64,000 nt of DNA from an uncultured Lachnospiraceae bacterium. Its GTDB lineage: Bacteria > Bacillota > Clostridia > Lachnospirales > Lachnospiraceae. The stretch's first letter is position 1; every line of letters begins with the position of its first letter. The notes below the pieces were generated by a model. That model was not told where the DNA came from and did no database searches. It saw only the letters and a program-made list of their open reading frames with translations. Below are positions 41,991 through 49,973 of this stretch, piece by piece. A program made the position numbers and the translations under genes. The DNA lies in NCBI GenBank assembly GCA_900316165.1, contig ONBW01000006.1, forward strand, positions 1 through 64,000. Reading direction: 5' to 3'.

Positions 41991-42075
41991 ACTGATTTAT
42001 CTAAAAGATTTTTGTATCATAAAAATACTTATCTACTTTTTTTTCAATGTGAAATGGCAGCGTAAAGGAGGTTTT

Positions 42076-42534
42076 ATGAAAGATTACAGTTTCTATGGTA
42101 AGTACAGATGGACCAGCCAGTACCGCGAACTTCTTGACAGGGATTGGCGTGATCCTGCAGAAATCAAGGAGGAACATTTTGACAAAGCTGAGAAGCATTT
42201 TATAGAAAGGCTTAATAAACTGCTTGTCGACAGAAATGTATTAAAACAAGACTTAGCTGAAGCTATTGGAGTCTCACCTAGCTCTATCAGCGGATATTTA
42301 GTTGGCAAACACAATCCTGACATTGCTACGCTTTTAGCAATAAGTAATTATTTCGATGTAAGTCTCGATTATCTACTTGGAAAGACCGAATACTCACATA
42401 TAAATGATGGAAATCTGACTCCTCTTGAGAATGAAATGCTAGGCTATTACAGAAAGCTCGACGACTTTCGTCAGCGTGAGCTTTTAGGTGAAGCCCGTTA
42501 TATATACAGGTCAGATAAGAAATCATACTCTTAG
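42076..42534 (+). CDS. XRE family helix-turn-helix regulator
   Basis: The 152-residue protein has an N-terminal 45-residue hydrophilic part with many Trp/Tyr (YRWTSQYRELLDRDWRDPAE) and a Cro/CI HTH at about residues 52-110: LNKLLVDRNVLKQDLAEAIGV, then SPSSISGYLVGKHNPDIATL and the common YFDVSLDYLLGKTEY end. ATG 42076 has AAAGGAGG 4 bases upstream; the longer frame is trimmed. It is divergent from the recombinase and may regulate it and itself; this is inference from position. Its 3' end overlaps rluD by 12 bases, tail to tail. Confidence 0.85.
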   Translation: MKDYSFYGKYRWTSQYRELLDRDWRDPAEIKEEHFDKAEKHFIERLNKLLVDRNVLKQDLAEAIGVSPSSISGYLVGKHNPDIATLLAISNYFDVSLDYLLGKTEYSHINDGNLTPLENEMLGYYRKLDDFRQRELLGEARYIYRSDKKSYS

Positions 42535-43503
42535 AGTCTTAAGCAGCTTTTCAAAGTAATCCGGCAGCGGCGCCGAAAATTCAACATATTCTTTTGTAGA
42601 TGGATGGATAAAGCCAATCGTCATTGCATGCAGGCACTGTCCCTGCAGATTTTTGAATTTTGACCTGGCGCCGCCATAGACCTCATCACCTAAAAGCGGA
42701 TGACCAATTGAAGCCATATGGACGCGGATCTGATGAGTTCTGCCAGTCTCAAGCTTAAACTCACAGTAGGCATAATCATTGAAATTCTCAAGGACCTTGT
42801 AGTGAGTAATAGCTTCCTTACCATGCTTTTCATTTATTGACATCTTTTTACGGTCCTTTTCACTCCTGCCAATCGGCGCATTTATAGTGCCTTCAGTAGT
42901 GTTCATATGGCCGCATACAATACCTCGGTAAATGCGGTTTATGCTGTGAACCTTTATCTGCTCAGCAATAAATAGATGTGCCCGGTCATTTTTGCATACA
43001 ATAAGTGAACCTGTGGTGTCTCTGTCAATCCTGTGCACAATGCCTGGACGGATAACGCCGTTTATTGCTGAAAGCGAGTCACCACAGTGATACATGACAG
43101 CATTTACGAGAGTCCCGTCAGGATGCCCAGGCGCCGGGTGAACGACCATTCCCTTCGGCTTGTTTACGATAAGAATGTCATCATCCTCGTAGATAATATC
43201 TAAGGGAATATCCTGAGGCTCTACGTCAAGCACCTCCTCCTTAATCGGAAGAATCGTGACATTATCGCCAGCCTTCAGCCTGTAGTTATTTTTTACAGGG
43301 GAAGAGTTAACAAGGACCTTCTGCTCTTCTATCGCCTTTTGAAAAAATGAACGCGTGTGACTTTTATCATAATCAGCTAAAAAACGGTCAATCCGGATAC
43401 CAGAATCAGAATCCGTAATAGAAATTTCCTCTGATAAATCATCATTTACTACTTTTTCTTCTTCGTTTAGAGAATTCACTTCAGAACTGCTTTTATTTTT
43501 CAT
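42523..43503 (-). CDS. rluD: RluA family 23S rRNA pseudouridine synthase (RluD-like)
   Basis: This synthase has an S4 domain (IDRFLADYDKSHTRSFFQKAIEEQKVLVN; about residues 38-68 of this start) and a catalytic domain with HRIDRDTTGSLIV (catalytic Asp) near 160 and TGRTHQIRVHMASIGHPLLGDEVYG near 255. The sequence around VNKPKGMVVHPAPGHPDGTLVNA is typical of RluD, which modifies helix 69. I chose ATG 43503, overlapping the lspA stop by 4 bases; ATG 43524 would add 7 residues. The first 30 residues are acidic and probably disordered. It ends the sepF-lspA cluster. Confidence 0.9.
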   Translation of the reverse strand: MKNKSSSEVNSLNEEEKVVNDDLSEEISITDSDSGIRIDRFLADYDKSHTRSFFQKAIEEQKVLVNSSPVKNNYRLKAGDNVTILPIKEEVLDVEPQDIPLDIIYEDDDILIVNKPKGMVVHPAPGHPDGTLVNAVMYHCGDSLSAINGVIRPGIVHRIDRDTTGSLIVCKNDRAHLFIAEQIKVHSINRIYRGIVCGHMNTTEGTINAPIGRSEKDRKKMSINEKHGKEAITHYKVLENFNDYAYCEFKLETGRTHQIRVHMASIGHPLLGDEVYGGARSKFKNLQGQCLHAMTIGFIHPSTKEYVEFSAPLPDYFEKLLKTLRV

Positions 43504-44006
43504 GCTTTTTTCTTCTTCAGCCATTTCGAAAGATCCTCGTCCTTGTACTTAAACAGGATAAGAATCAGCATAAAAATAACCGACAGCGTCACATAGATAT
43601 CTGCGACGTTAAATACAGGGAAATTAATCAAAGAAAAATAAATGAAATCCGTGACCTTCCCGAAGGCGAGCCTGTCTATATAGTTCCCAAAAGCTCCAGC
43701 CACAAGGGTTGCAAGACAAAAAGCCATTGGCTGGTATTTTGACTCTAGAGGAAGTTTTAAGAAAAACACTATAATAACACAGGCGACAATAGGCGTAAGG
43801 ATATAGAAAAACAGAGTCTTTCCGGTAAGTATCGAGAAAGCTGCACCAGTATTAAAAAGCAGATGAAGCTGAAGCACACCTGGAATAATATCCAAATCAC
43901 CATCTGCCAGATTTACCCTGACGATATATTTGGTCAGCTGGTCGACTATGATAAGCATGATCACATAGATAATAAAAAACGAATAATAAATCTTCTTTGA
44001 TTTCAT
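43500..44006 (-). CDS. lspA: lipoprotein signal peptidase (signal peptidase II)
   Basis: LspA (168 aa) removes signal peptides from prolipoproteins in the membrane. It has four membrane helices. The two catalytic Asp residues lie in GNYIDRLAFGKVTDFI near residue 115 and FPVFNVADIYV near 136; VDQLTKYIV is the other conserved block. The C-terminus is basic (WLKKKKA). It overlaps aroB and rluD by 4 bases each. Confidence 0.95.
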   Translation of the reverse strand: MKSKKIYYSFFIIYVIMLIIVDQLTKYIVRVNLADGDLDIIPGVLQLHLLFNTGAAFSILTGKTLFFYILTPIVACVIIVFFLKLPLESKYQPMAFCLATLVAGAFGNYIDRLAFGKVTDFIYFSLINFPVFNVADIYVTLSVIFMLILILFKYKDEDLSKWLKKKKA

Positions 44007-45097
44007 TTTAAAATCTCGTTAATCCCTTCTAAAAGGTCAGCGTCAGTCAATGAGGTATCGATAACAGCTTTTCCAATCTGCTCGAGCAGGATGAATTTGA
44101 TTTTACCAGCCTGCATTTTTTTATCTGACTTTGTAGTCTTAAGAATTTCATCAGCATGATAAGTCTCTGCGCATACTGAAACAGGAAGACCATAATCTGA
44201 GATAACCTGTCTTATAAGCTCATAATCAGAGCCTTTGATCAAGCCTTTCTTCATCGATAGATATGCTGCAGCTACTGAACCAACAGCCACACACTGTCCA
44301 TGGAAAAGCGAGAACTTTGAGAGCTTCTCTACAGCATGTCCTATGGTGTGGCCGAAGTTTAGGGTAGCTCTTATGCCCTGTTCCTTTGGATCCTCTTCAA
44401 CAACTGCGCCCTTTATCTCACAGCTTCTCTTTACTACATGCAAAATCGCATCGGGATCAAAGGCACAGATTTTCTCCCTGTCTTTGATCAAAAAATCAAA
44501 ATAAGATCTGTCAGCAATAAGTCCGTGTTTTATGACCTCTCCCATTCCTGACTTGAACTGTTCCTGAGGCAGACTTTTAAGCACAGACAGGTTCATATAT
44601 ACGAGACGCGGCATATGAAAAGCGCCTACCATATTCTTGAAAGCTCTGAAATCTACACCGGTCTTGCCGCCAATAGATGAATCGACCATAGCCAGAAGGC
44701 TTGTAGGAACCTGGATAAAGTCAATGCCACGCAGATATGTAGCCGCAGCAAAGCCTGTCATATCACCGACTACGCCACCTCCAAGCGCCACCAGCAGGTC
44801 CTTTCTGTCGAAGTGAGCTTTTATCAGACTTTCATACAGATCTTCTACGACATTAAGGTTCTTTGAAGCTTCACCAGCCTGAAATACAAACTGTGTGATC
44901 TCACCAGAGACATCCCTTAAGGCATCTCTAACGTCATCTATATAGTATGATGCTACATTCGTATCACTTACAATGCATATACGCTGGTATTTTTTACCAG
45001 TTTGGTTTAAAAAATAAGCCAGTTTCTTAAAATCATTTTCTAAAACTATATCGTAGCACGGTTTTCCATCGTATTTTATCTCAAGTATATTCTCCAT
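44003..45097 (-). CDS. aroB: 3-dehydroquinate synthase
   Basis: AroB (364 aa) makes 3-dehydroquinate from DAHP in the shikimate pathway, using NAD and a metal. Signatures: FQAGEASKNLNVVEDLYESL near residue 74, LVALGGGVVGDMTGFAAATYLRGI near 100, QVPTSLLAMVDSSIGGKTGVDF near 130, and the metal ligands in LNFGHTIGHAVEK near 247 plus FHGQCVAVG. The neighbours are translation/division genes rather than other aro genes; pheA lies 9 kb away. Confidence 0.96.
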   Translation of the reverse strand: MENILEIKYDGKPCYDIVLENDFKKLAYFLNQTGKKYQRICIVSDTNVASYYIDDVRDALRDVSGEITQFVFQAGEASKNLNVVEDLYESLIKAHFDRKDLLVALGGGVVGDMTGFAAATYLRGIDFIQVPTSLLAMVDSSIGGKTGVDFRAFKNMVGAFHMPRLVYMNLSVLKSLPQEQFKSGMGEVIKHGLIADRSYFDFLIKDREKICAFDPDAILHVVKRSCEIKGAVVEEDPKEQGIRATLNFGHTIGHAVEKLSKFSLFHGQCVAVGSVAAAYLSMKKGLIKGSDYELIRQVISDYGLPVSVCAETYHADEILKTTKSDKKMQAGKIKFILLEQIGKAVIDTSLTDADLLEGINEILK

Positions 45098-45858
45098 CAG
45101 TCGTACCAGCCAATCTTTACCTTAAGTCTATCTTTTTGTGTCTTTCCATTGAATGCGATAACGCGCAGTTTTCCCTTCCCTCTTATAGTCAGAATATCTC
45201 CTTCTTTTACAGGAGTCTTGTGGCTTGTGGTTATTTTTTCATTTAAAAATATACGCTCAGAATCTATCAGAGCTGAGGCCGCACTCCTTGATGAGTGTGA
45301 GCAGGCAGCTACAAGCGAATCAAGTCTGTCTGAGGTAATAATAATATCTTCTTCCTTAAAATCCGGGGAAAAGTCATCAGCCTCGATAGAAAATGCCTTT
45401 ACAGAGACCTCTGTGTGCTTTACCCTTGTGAGGTTTTCAGCAATAAATCCTGCTATCCTTTCGACACAGAACAGGTAACAGCAGTTTTCGTCTTTTTTTA
45501 CGATAAGATCTCCCATAAGATCGCGCTTTATCATAAGGTTCATCAGAGCGCCGAGATAATCTCTGTGGTTAAGCTGCTCAGCAAACTTTGGAGTTACAGG
45601 AGAAATGAGAAGAACCCGAATAGGAAAATCTATATCTAAAAAAGCATCAGAAGGCAGAAATGCAGCCATCTGACGCTCGCTAGTGTCATATCCACCGAAG
45701 CACGCGATATGACAACTGAAACTACTCTCCGCCCTGTGGAGGATACTTAATTCGTTAAGATCCAAAAAATCCGTAAAACACGGAAAATCCTTTGAAAAAG
45801 CACGCCCATCAAGGTCAGAGAAGTGTTTCCTTATAAAATCATCTGAATCCTGCTTCAT
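45097..45858 (-). CDS. ylmH: YlmH-type S4 domain RNA-binding protein
   Basis: The 253-residue protein has the YlmH N-terminal domain (ISPVTPKFAEQLNHRDYLGALMNLMIKRDLMGDLIVKKD, about residues 88-125) and a C-terminal S4 domain (RLDSLVAACSHSSRSAASALIDSERIFLNEK; about 178-225). YlmH is encoded beside sepF in Firmicutes and has been tied to rescue of obstructed ribosomes, alongside RqcH. Both are present here. Single-base TAATG/TGATG overlaps link it to sepF and aroB. Confidence 0.9.
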   Translation of the reverse strand: MKQDSDDFIRKHFSDLDGRAFSKDFPCFTDFLDLNELSILHRAESSFSCHIACFGGYDTSERQMAAFLPSDAFLDIDFPIRVLLISPVTPKFAEQLNHRDYLGALMNLMIKRDLMGDLIVKKDENCCYLFCVERIAGFIAENLTRVKHTEVSVKAFSIEADDFSPDFKEEDIIITSDRLDSLVAACSHSSRSAASALIDSERIFLNEKITTSHKTPVKEGDILTIRGKGKLRVIAFNGKTQKDRLKVKIGWYD

Positions 45859-46361
45859 TAGAAATTAGTGCCTGAATTATTAATAGATGTCGAAAGGTCA
45901 TCTACCATCGCTGCTACATCTCCAGAGATATCTACACCCTTCGGTGTAATGATAAAAATAAAGTTCGAGATCTTCTGGAAGGCACCGCCAATCGCATAGC
46001 AGGTACCTGACATAAAGTCTATGATACGCTGAGCGACATTTATGTCTAACCCTTCAGTATTAAGGACAACTGTACGTAATGAAAGAAGTGTATCAGCAAT
46101 CTCCTGAATATCATTATATGAGGTAGGCTTGATAACAACTACTGCCATCTCATCTGGAGCTGAATAAGCACTCTTCTGTGATTTCTGGTGACTCTTTATA
46201 GGTGTGATATTCGAGGTTCTCTTCTCTGCAGCTCTGCTTTCACGGTTTTTTCTGCTGAAACGTGAAGGCTCATCTACTTCCTCTTCATCATCATAATCGT
46301 CTTCGTAGTCATCATCGTCGCGTAAATTTACTGCATCGAGAATTCCTTCAAAAAATCCCAT
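45858..46361 (-). CDS. sepF: cell division protein SepF
   Basis: SepF (167 aa) tethers FtsZ to the membrane. The N-terminal amphipathic helix MGFFEGILDAVNL is the membrane anchor, followed by an acidic linker (DDDDYEDDYDDEEEVDE) and a basic part. The C-terminal domain has VVVIKPTSYNDIQEIADTLLSLRTVVLNTEG and RIIDFMSGTCYAIGGAFQKISNFIFIITP. I moved the start to ATG 46361, where AAAGGAGGATATACT precedes the amphipathic helix; the longer frame adds 13 foreign residues. The gene lies between yggS and ylmH, as in most Firmicutes. Confidence 0.94.
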   Translation of the reverse strand: MGFFEGILDAVNLRDDDDYEDDYDDEEEVDEPSRFSRKNRESRAAEKRTSNITPIKSHQKSQKSAYSAPDEMAVVVIKPTSYNDIQEIADTLLSLRTVVLNTEGLDINVAQRIIDFMSGTCYAIGGAFQKISNFIFIITPKGVDISGDVAAMVDDLSTSINNSGTNF

Positions 46362-46374
46362 AGTATATCCTCCT

Positions 46375-47073
46375 TTAGATATTATAGTTTCTGGCACCAA
46401 AAATGCCGGTTCCTACGCGTACCATAGTAGCACCCTCTTCGATAGCTACTTCATAATCATTTGTCATTCCCATGGACAAAATATCCATAGTTACATTATC
46501 TATTTTTTTGCCTGCAATGTCAACAGATTTATCCTTTAATGCTTTAAAAACTGTCCTGTTATCCTCTGGATTTTCTACAAAAGGAGCAATAGTCATAAGT
46601 CCCTTTACAGTAATACCTTCTAAGGCAGCACATTCTCTTACGAGATTCTCTGTCTCTTCAAGCTTGATACCAAATTTGCTCTCCTCATTTGCTACGTTAA
46701 CCTCTATCAGGATAGGAATAGTGCAGTCGTGTTTTTTTGCCTGTTTACTGATTTCCTGCGCCAGTTCAAGGCTGTCTACAGAGTGGATCAGGGCTACTTT
46801 TCCAGCAATGTACTTTACCTTGTTCCTCTGGAGATGTCCTATCATGTGCCACTGTATATCGTCTGGCATCTGTTCTATTTTTCCAGTGAGTTCCTGAACC
46901 TTGTTCTCACCGAAAATCCTGATACCATCGTTATATGCCTCCATCAGCATATCTACAGGCTTTGTCTTACTGACTGCTATAAGTGTAACCTCGGAACGGT
47001 CTCTTCCGGCCCGCTCACAGGCTTTCTGGATCTTTTCTTCAACAAGCTTAAGATTATCACTTACTATTCCCAT
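46375..47073 (-). CDS. yggS: YggS family pyridoxal-phosphate homeostasis protein
   Basis: This 232-residue PLP-binding protein has no known enzymatic reaction and buffers PLP levels. The PLP lysine is in LIAVSKTKPVDM near residue 36; FGENKVQELTGK, WHMIGHLQRNKVKYI and VNVANEESKFGI are conserved, and LSMGMTNDYEVAIEEGATMVRVGTGIFG near 200 is the phosphate-binding end. ATG has AGGAGGT upstream. It precedes sepF by 13 bases. Confidence 0.94.
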   Translation of the reverse strand: MGIVSDNLKLVEEKIQKACERAGRDRSEVTLIAVSKTKPVDMLMEAYNDGIRIFGENKVQELTGKIEQMPDDIQWHMIGHLQRNKVKYIAGKVALIHSVDSLELAQEISKQAKKHDCTIPILIEVNVANEESKFGIKLEETENLVRECAALEGITVKGLMTIAPFVENPEDNRTVFKALKDKSVDIAGKKIDNVTMDILSMGMTNDYEVAIEEGATMVRVGTGIFGARNYNI

Positions 47074-47089
47074 GTAAAAATACCTCCTG

Positions 47090-48283
47090 TCAGTTGTTTA
47101 ACAACTCTCCATCCTTTACTTTTGAAGCGTCAAGTACTATGTAATCATAGAGATTTAAGGCACTGCCATTAACCGGCTCTATAATGCTGTACTGGCCGTT
47201 TTTATATAAAAGTTTAACCTCAACGTACTGGGTGTAACCTTTATTTGCCAGATATACTCCGTATGTATTCTGATACTCACCGTCTGATGAGGTCCTGGTC
47301 TTTGAAATAATGGACGAGTTTGGCACTTTTAGCCCGGATTCGTTATCAAAGAGCAGCTCAATGTCCAAAAATCTGCTGTCAGAAAAACGATCCATCGAAT
47401 CATCCAGATCAAGAACCAGGTATTTATCACCATCACGCTCAATCACATGCGGTACTCCCCAGACCTTGGTTCCATCCCTTTCAAACCTGACCTGTATTGC
47501 TCCCTCAGATTTCATATCTTCTGCAAGTGAATCAGAAACAGGCATTACAAGCTTCCAATTGTCATTTGTCACAAGTCTGTAAGCTGTATCGCCATCTGAA
47601 AGATCATCTCCAGTCGAAACATCAGTAGTCTTTAATGCAGACTCATTGAAAGATTCTTTTGTAAAAGTATCCTCTGTAAGCCCGTTAAGATTATCGTAGG
47701 AGAGACAGAGAAGACCTGGCATAGGAGCCTTGACATTTGTTACCGTGCCATCTGATACAAGGCTTTTGATATCCTTGCTCAGTGACTTTTTTACTTTTTC
47801 ACCTTTTATTAAGGACAAATAATCAGCTGCATTCTGCTTCAGATAATAAGTAGAAGAAAAACTGTCGGGTGAGTATGCCTCATTAAAACTTTTTAGAAGC
47901 TCAGTAATTGAAAGCTTCTGATCATCGGTAAGAGAAACTTCATCATCTGTACCGTTCTTTATCTCTCTGATTAAGTCTCCCGTCTTATCCAGGCTTACGA
48001 TAGTTTCATTCTTTTTTACGCGGCTCTCATTTGGCAGATAATAATACGCCTCTCCGGAATCATCTGAGGATACAAGAGTCTCATCACGAAGGGCAAGAGC
48101 TGTAAAGCGATTATCTGTTACGATCTCACCCTGCTTAACCTCTGTAACAGCTATGTGTTTTCCTGAAAAATAAGACACCATATGAAAAATGATGTAAATA
48201 AAAACACATATAAAAAGAATTACTTCAATTCGTGGCAATGCTATCCTACGTGGAATCTTCGTAACTTTTTTCTTATCTTCCAA
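47090..48283 (-). CDS. HlyD-like membrane-anchored protein of the sepF cluster
   Basis: The 397-residue product has a basic N-terminus, one membrane segment (about residues 19-41, IEVILFICVFIYIIFHMVSYF) and a large extracellular part with a biotinyl-lipoyl-like/barrel-sandwich pattern typical of HlyD adaptors (EVKQGEIVTDNRF, RDETLVSSDDSGEAYYYLPNESRVKKNETIVSLDKTG). No transporter or outer membrane partner is nearby; relatives sit at this place beside yggS/sepF in Clostridia. The start is TTG 48283 with AGGAG upstream. Function unknown, possibly cell-wall or division related. Confidence 0.65.
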   Translation of the reverse strand: MEDKKKVTKIPRRIALPRIEVILFICVFIYIIFHMVSYFSGKHIAVTEVKQGEIVTDNRFTALALRDETLVSSDDSGEAYYYLPNESRVKKNETIVSLDKTGDLIREIKNGTDDEVSLTDDQKLSITELLKSFNEAYSPDSFSSTYYLKQNAADYLSLIKGEKVKKSLSKDIKSLVSDGTVTNVKAPMPGLLCLSYDNLNGLTEDTFTKESFNESALKTTDVSTGDDLSDGDTAYRLVTNDNWKLVMPVSDSLAEDMKSEGAIQVRFERDGTKVWGVPHVIERDGDKYLVLDLDDSMDRFSDSRFLDIELLFDNESGLKVPNSSIISKTRTSSDGEYQNTYGVYLANKGYTQYVEVKLLYKNGQYSIIEPVNGSALNLYDYIVLDASKVKDGELLNN

Positions 48284-48301
48284 TACTAGAACTCCTGCAT
48301 G

Positions 48302-48343
48302 ATATAAAAAGACCTCATAACGCAGGATGCCCGCGTTATGAGG
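48302..48343 (-). terminator. intrinsic terminator after rplT
   Basis: CCTCATAACGC and GCGTTATGAGG (48313-48323 and 48333-48343) form a perfect 11-bp stem. On the - strand it is followed by TCTTTTTAT. It ends the infC-rpmI-rplT operon 12 bases after the rplT stop. Confidence 0.92.
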
Positions 48344-48354
48344 TTTGGTTTGCT

Positions 48355-48711
48355 TTACGCTACCTTGCTCTTTGCAAGATCACAGAGCTTTGCGAAACCC
48401 TCAGCATCTGAAACAGCGAGATCTGCAAGCATCTTTCTGTTCATCTCTACTTCTGCAAGCTTAAGACCATGCATAAGCTTGCTGTATGAAAGTCCGTTCA
48501 TACGGGCTGCTGCATTGATACGGGCAATCCAGAGCTGTCTGTACTGTCTCTTCTTCTGCTTTCTACCAGCATAAGCAGTAGTGAGTGCTCTCATGACTGA
48601 CTGCTTGGCAACACGGTACTGCTTTGAACGAGCTCCTCTGTATCCCTTTGCTGCCTTTAATACTCTGTTATGCTTTTTCTTTGCGTTTAATCCGCCTTTA
48701 ACTCTTGCCAT
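48355..48711 (-). CDS. rplT: 50S ribosomal protein L20
   Basis: L20 (118 aa) is an early assembly protein and in Firmicutes represses its own operon by binding the infC leader. Signatures: [36 protein letters not shown], then [37 protein letters not shown]. Length is normal. It is the last gene of the operon. Confidence 0.98.
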   Translation of the reverse strand: MARVKGGLNAKKKHNRVLKAAKGYRGARSKQYRVAKQSVMRALTTAYAGRKQKKRQYRQLWIARINAAARMNGLSYSKLMHGLKLAEVEMNRKMLADLAVSDAEGFAKLCDLAKSKVA

Positions 48712-48742
48712 TTTAATCTACCTCCTGACATAATCCTTACCA

Positions 48743-48940
48743 TCAAAGATATGGTAAGATCTTCTTCATGTTCTTCTCGTTTGTAGCGTCTGTCATAGCT
48801 GCCTTGCGGAGATTTCTCTTTCTCTTTGTGGTCTTCTTTGTCAGAATGTGGCTCTTGAAAGCCTTATTTCTCTTAAGCTTTCCTGTTCCTGTTGCACTAA
48901 AGCGCTTTGCAGCTGCTCTCTTGGTCTTCATCTTTGGCAT
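48743..48940 (-). CDS. rpmI: 50S ribosomal protein L35
   Basis: L35 (65 aa): [47 protein letters not shown] are standard. It lies between infC and rplT with an AAAGGAGG site upstream of its ATG. Gap to rplT is 31 bases. Confidence 0.98.
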   Translation of the reverse strand: MPKMKTKRAAAKRFSATGTGKLKRNKAFKSHILTKKTTKRKRNLRKAAMTDATNEKNMKKILPYL

Positions 48941-48987
48941 GATAGATATCCTCCTTTGTTTGTTCTGCCTTTACACCGGTGTGTTTA

Positions 48988-49497
48988 TTACTGCTTAATC
49001 GGTGTAAGCACCATGCTGATGCTTCTGCCTTCCTGCTTTGAAGGCTTATCCACTGTGGCTACATCACTAAGCTTTTCTGCAATATCATTAATGATATGAC
49101 GGCTTGATGAAATGTGAGCCATTTCACGTCCACGGAATCTGAGTGTAAGCTTGACTTTATTTCCTTTAGCGAGGAATTTCCTGGCGTTATTCAGCTTGGT
49201 ATTCATATCGTTTTCATCGATATTCGGTGAGAAACGTATCTCCTTAACCTCTATGACTTTCTGCTTCTTCTTTGCTTCCTTTTCCTTGCGGGCAAGCTCA
49301 TAACGGTATTTGCCGTAGTCAATGATCTTACATACAGGTGGATGTGCATTTGGAGAAACAAGTACCAGGTCCAGATCAGCTTCACGTGCCTTAATCTGTG
49401 CCTCTTTGGCAGACATGATTCCTACCTGTTCTCCGTGCTCGCCGATAAGACGGACTTCCTTAGCACGGATCTTTTCATTTACCAGTAATTCGCTAAT
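48988..49497 (-). CDS. infC: translation initiation factor IF-3, ATT start codon
   Basis: IF-3 (169 aa) keeps subunits apart and checks the start codon. The N-domain has ELLVNEKIRAKEVRLIGEHGEQVGIM; the C-domain has KEIRFSPNIDENDMNTKLNNARKFLAKGNKVKLTLRFRGREMAH. No ATG, GTG or TTG fits the family start: the codon before SELLVNEK is ATT (49497-49495), exactly 6 bases after a GGAGG site (49508-49504). Non-canonical AUU start of infC is known in E. coli and others and gives autoregulation, because IF-3 rejects such codons. The frame open further upstream runs back into the attenuator hairpin. Confidence 0.93.
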   Translation of the reverse strand: MSELLVNEKIRAKEVRLIGEHGEQVGIMSAKEAQIKAREADLDLVLVSPNAHPPVCKIIDYGKYRYELARKEKEAKKKQKVIEVKEIRFSPNIDENDMNTKLNNARKFLAKGNKVKLTLRFRGREMAHISSSRHIINDIAEKLSDVATVDKPSKQEGRSISMVLTPIKQ

Positions 49498-49645
49498 GGT
49501 ACACCTCCAACGGACATAAAAAAAGTGGATAGGCAGACTATCCACAAAAATACATAATAAAAAATCCTTCGATCCTAACTATGTAACACTGAGTCACACA
49601 CACTGCTTTCGCTTACTAATGTCTGTCAAGACATTTTTTAAAAAA
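49498..49645 (-). promoter_or_regulatory. leader region of infC-rpmI-rplT
   Basis: About 148 bases separate the small gene at 49646 from infC. On the - strand they hold AATGTCT...AGACATT (a small hairpin at 49638-49621), a TTGACA (49630-49625) without a well-placed -10, an AGTAAGCGAAAGCAGTGTGTG stretch, and the attenuator hairpin. The layout fits an L20-responsive leader, but I cannot confirm the L20 binding fold by eye. Confidence 0.5.
49517..49545 (-). terminator. attenuator hairpin in the infC leader
   Basis: On the - strand GTGGATAG (49545-49538) pairs with CTATCCAC (49532-49525) around TCTGC, followed by seven T. It ends 20 bases before the ATT start of infC and inside the leader, so it is an attenuator, not an end-of-operon terminator. 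L20-dependent termination of this operon is known in Bacillus. Confidence 0.8.
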
Positions 49646-49852
49646 TCACAGTTTCATAATCCCATTGAAGACTTCGACCGCACTCTGACTGTTAAGTGAG
49701 TCTGCCTCAATAGCCAAGTCATAAAGATGGTGAAATCCTCTTGATGAAACTGAAACCTTTGATTTCTTTTTCTTACTGCCGTAGCCAATGCTTCCGTTGC
49801 CTCCCTGGCTGTCACTGACTGGCGATACTTTCTCAATTCTGTAGATATACAT
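49646..49852 (-). CDS. small basic protein of unknown function
   Basis: The 68-residue frame begins at ATG 49852 with AAGGAGG 8 bases upstream, so translation is likely. The N-terminus MYIYRIEKVSPVSDSQG is followed by a Gly/Ser/Lys-rich linker (residues 18-35) and a C-terminal helix-like part VSSRGFHHLYDLAIEADSLN. No membrane segment, signal peptide or cysteines. I do not recognise it. It has a TATAAT on the - strand about 50 bases upstream (near 49912) with a poor -35. Located between ppk and the infC leader. Confidence 0.5.
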   Translation of the reverse strand: MYIYRIEKVSPVSDSQGGNGSIGYGSKKKKSKVSVSSRGFHHLYDLAIEADSLNSQSAVEVFNGIMKL

Positions 49853-49973
49853 AATGCCCGCCTCCTTCCTTGGAATGGACAAAATGATAAGTGCTCCTTT
49901 TCTATCTATTATATCGACATCACTGTTCGAAAGTTTACACTTTTTCTACAGATTAAGAAAGTTTTCAGAAAAA

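Larger units (their letters stand above)
41664..42075. other. 412-bp divergent intergenic region, repeat-rich
   Basis: No gene is supported. From left to right it holds AT-rich sequence with TTGACA on the - strand (41754-41749) that has no well-spaced -10, the inverted repeat at 41800-41835, a GC-rich patch of phased direct repeats at 41848-41906, an A/T-rich stretch, the XRE promoter near 41961-41990 and a strong AAAGGAGG site at 42064-42071. The base composition of 41848-41906 differs sharply from its surroundings. Confidence 0.6.

Noticed and set aside
42523..42534. Frameshift or misassembly where the XRE gene and rluD overlap tail to tail
   Set aside because: Both proteins end at normal family lengths; a 12-base convergent overlap is simple compaction.
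49621..49638. TTGACA on the - strand as the infC promoter
   Set aside because: No acceptable -10 lies 16-18 bases downstream, and the sequence is part of a small hairpin.
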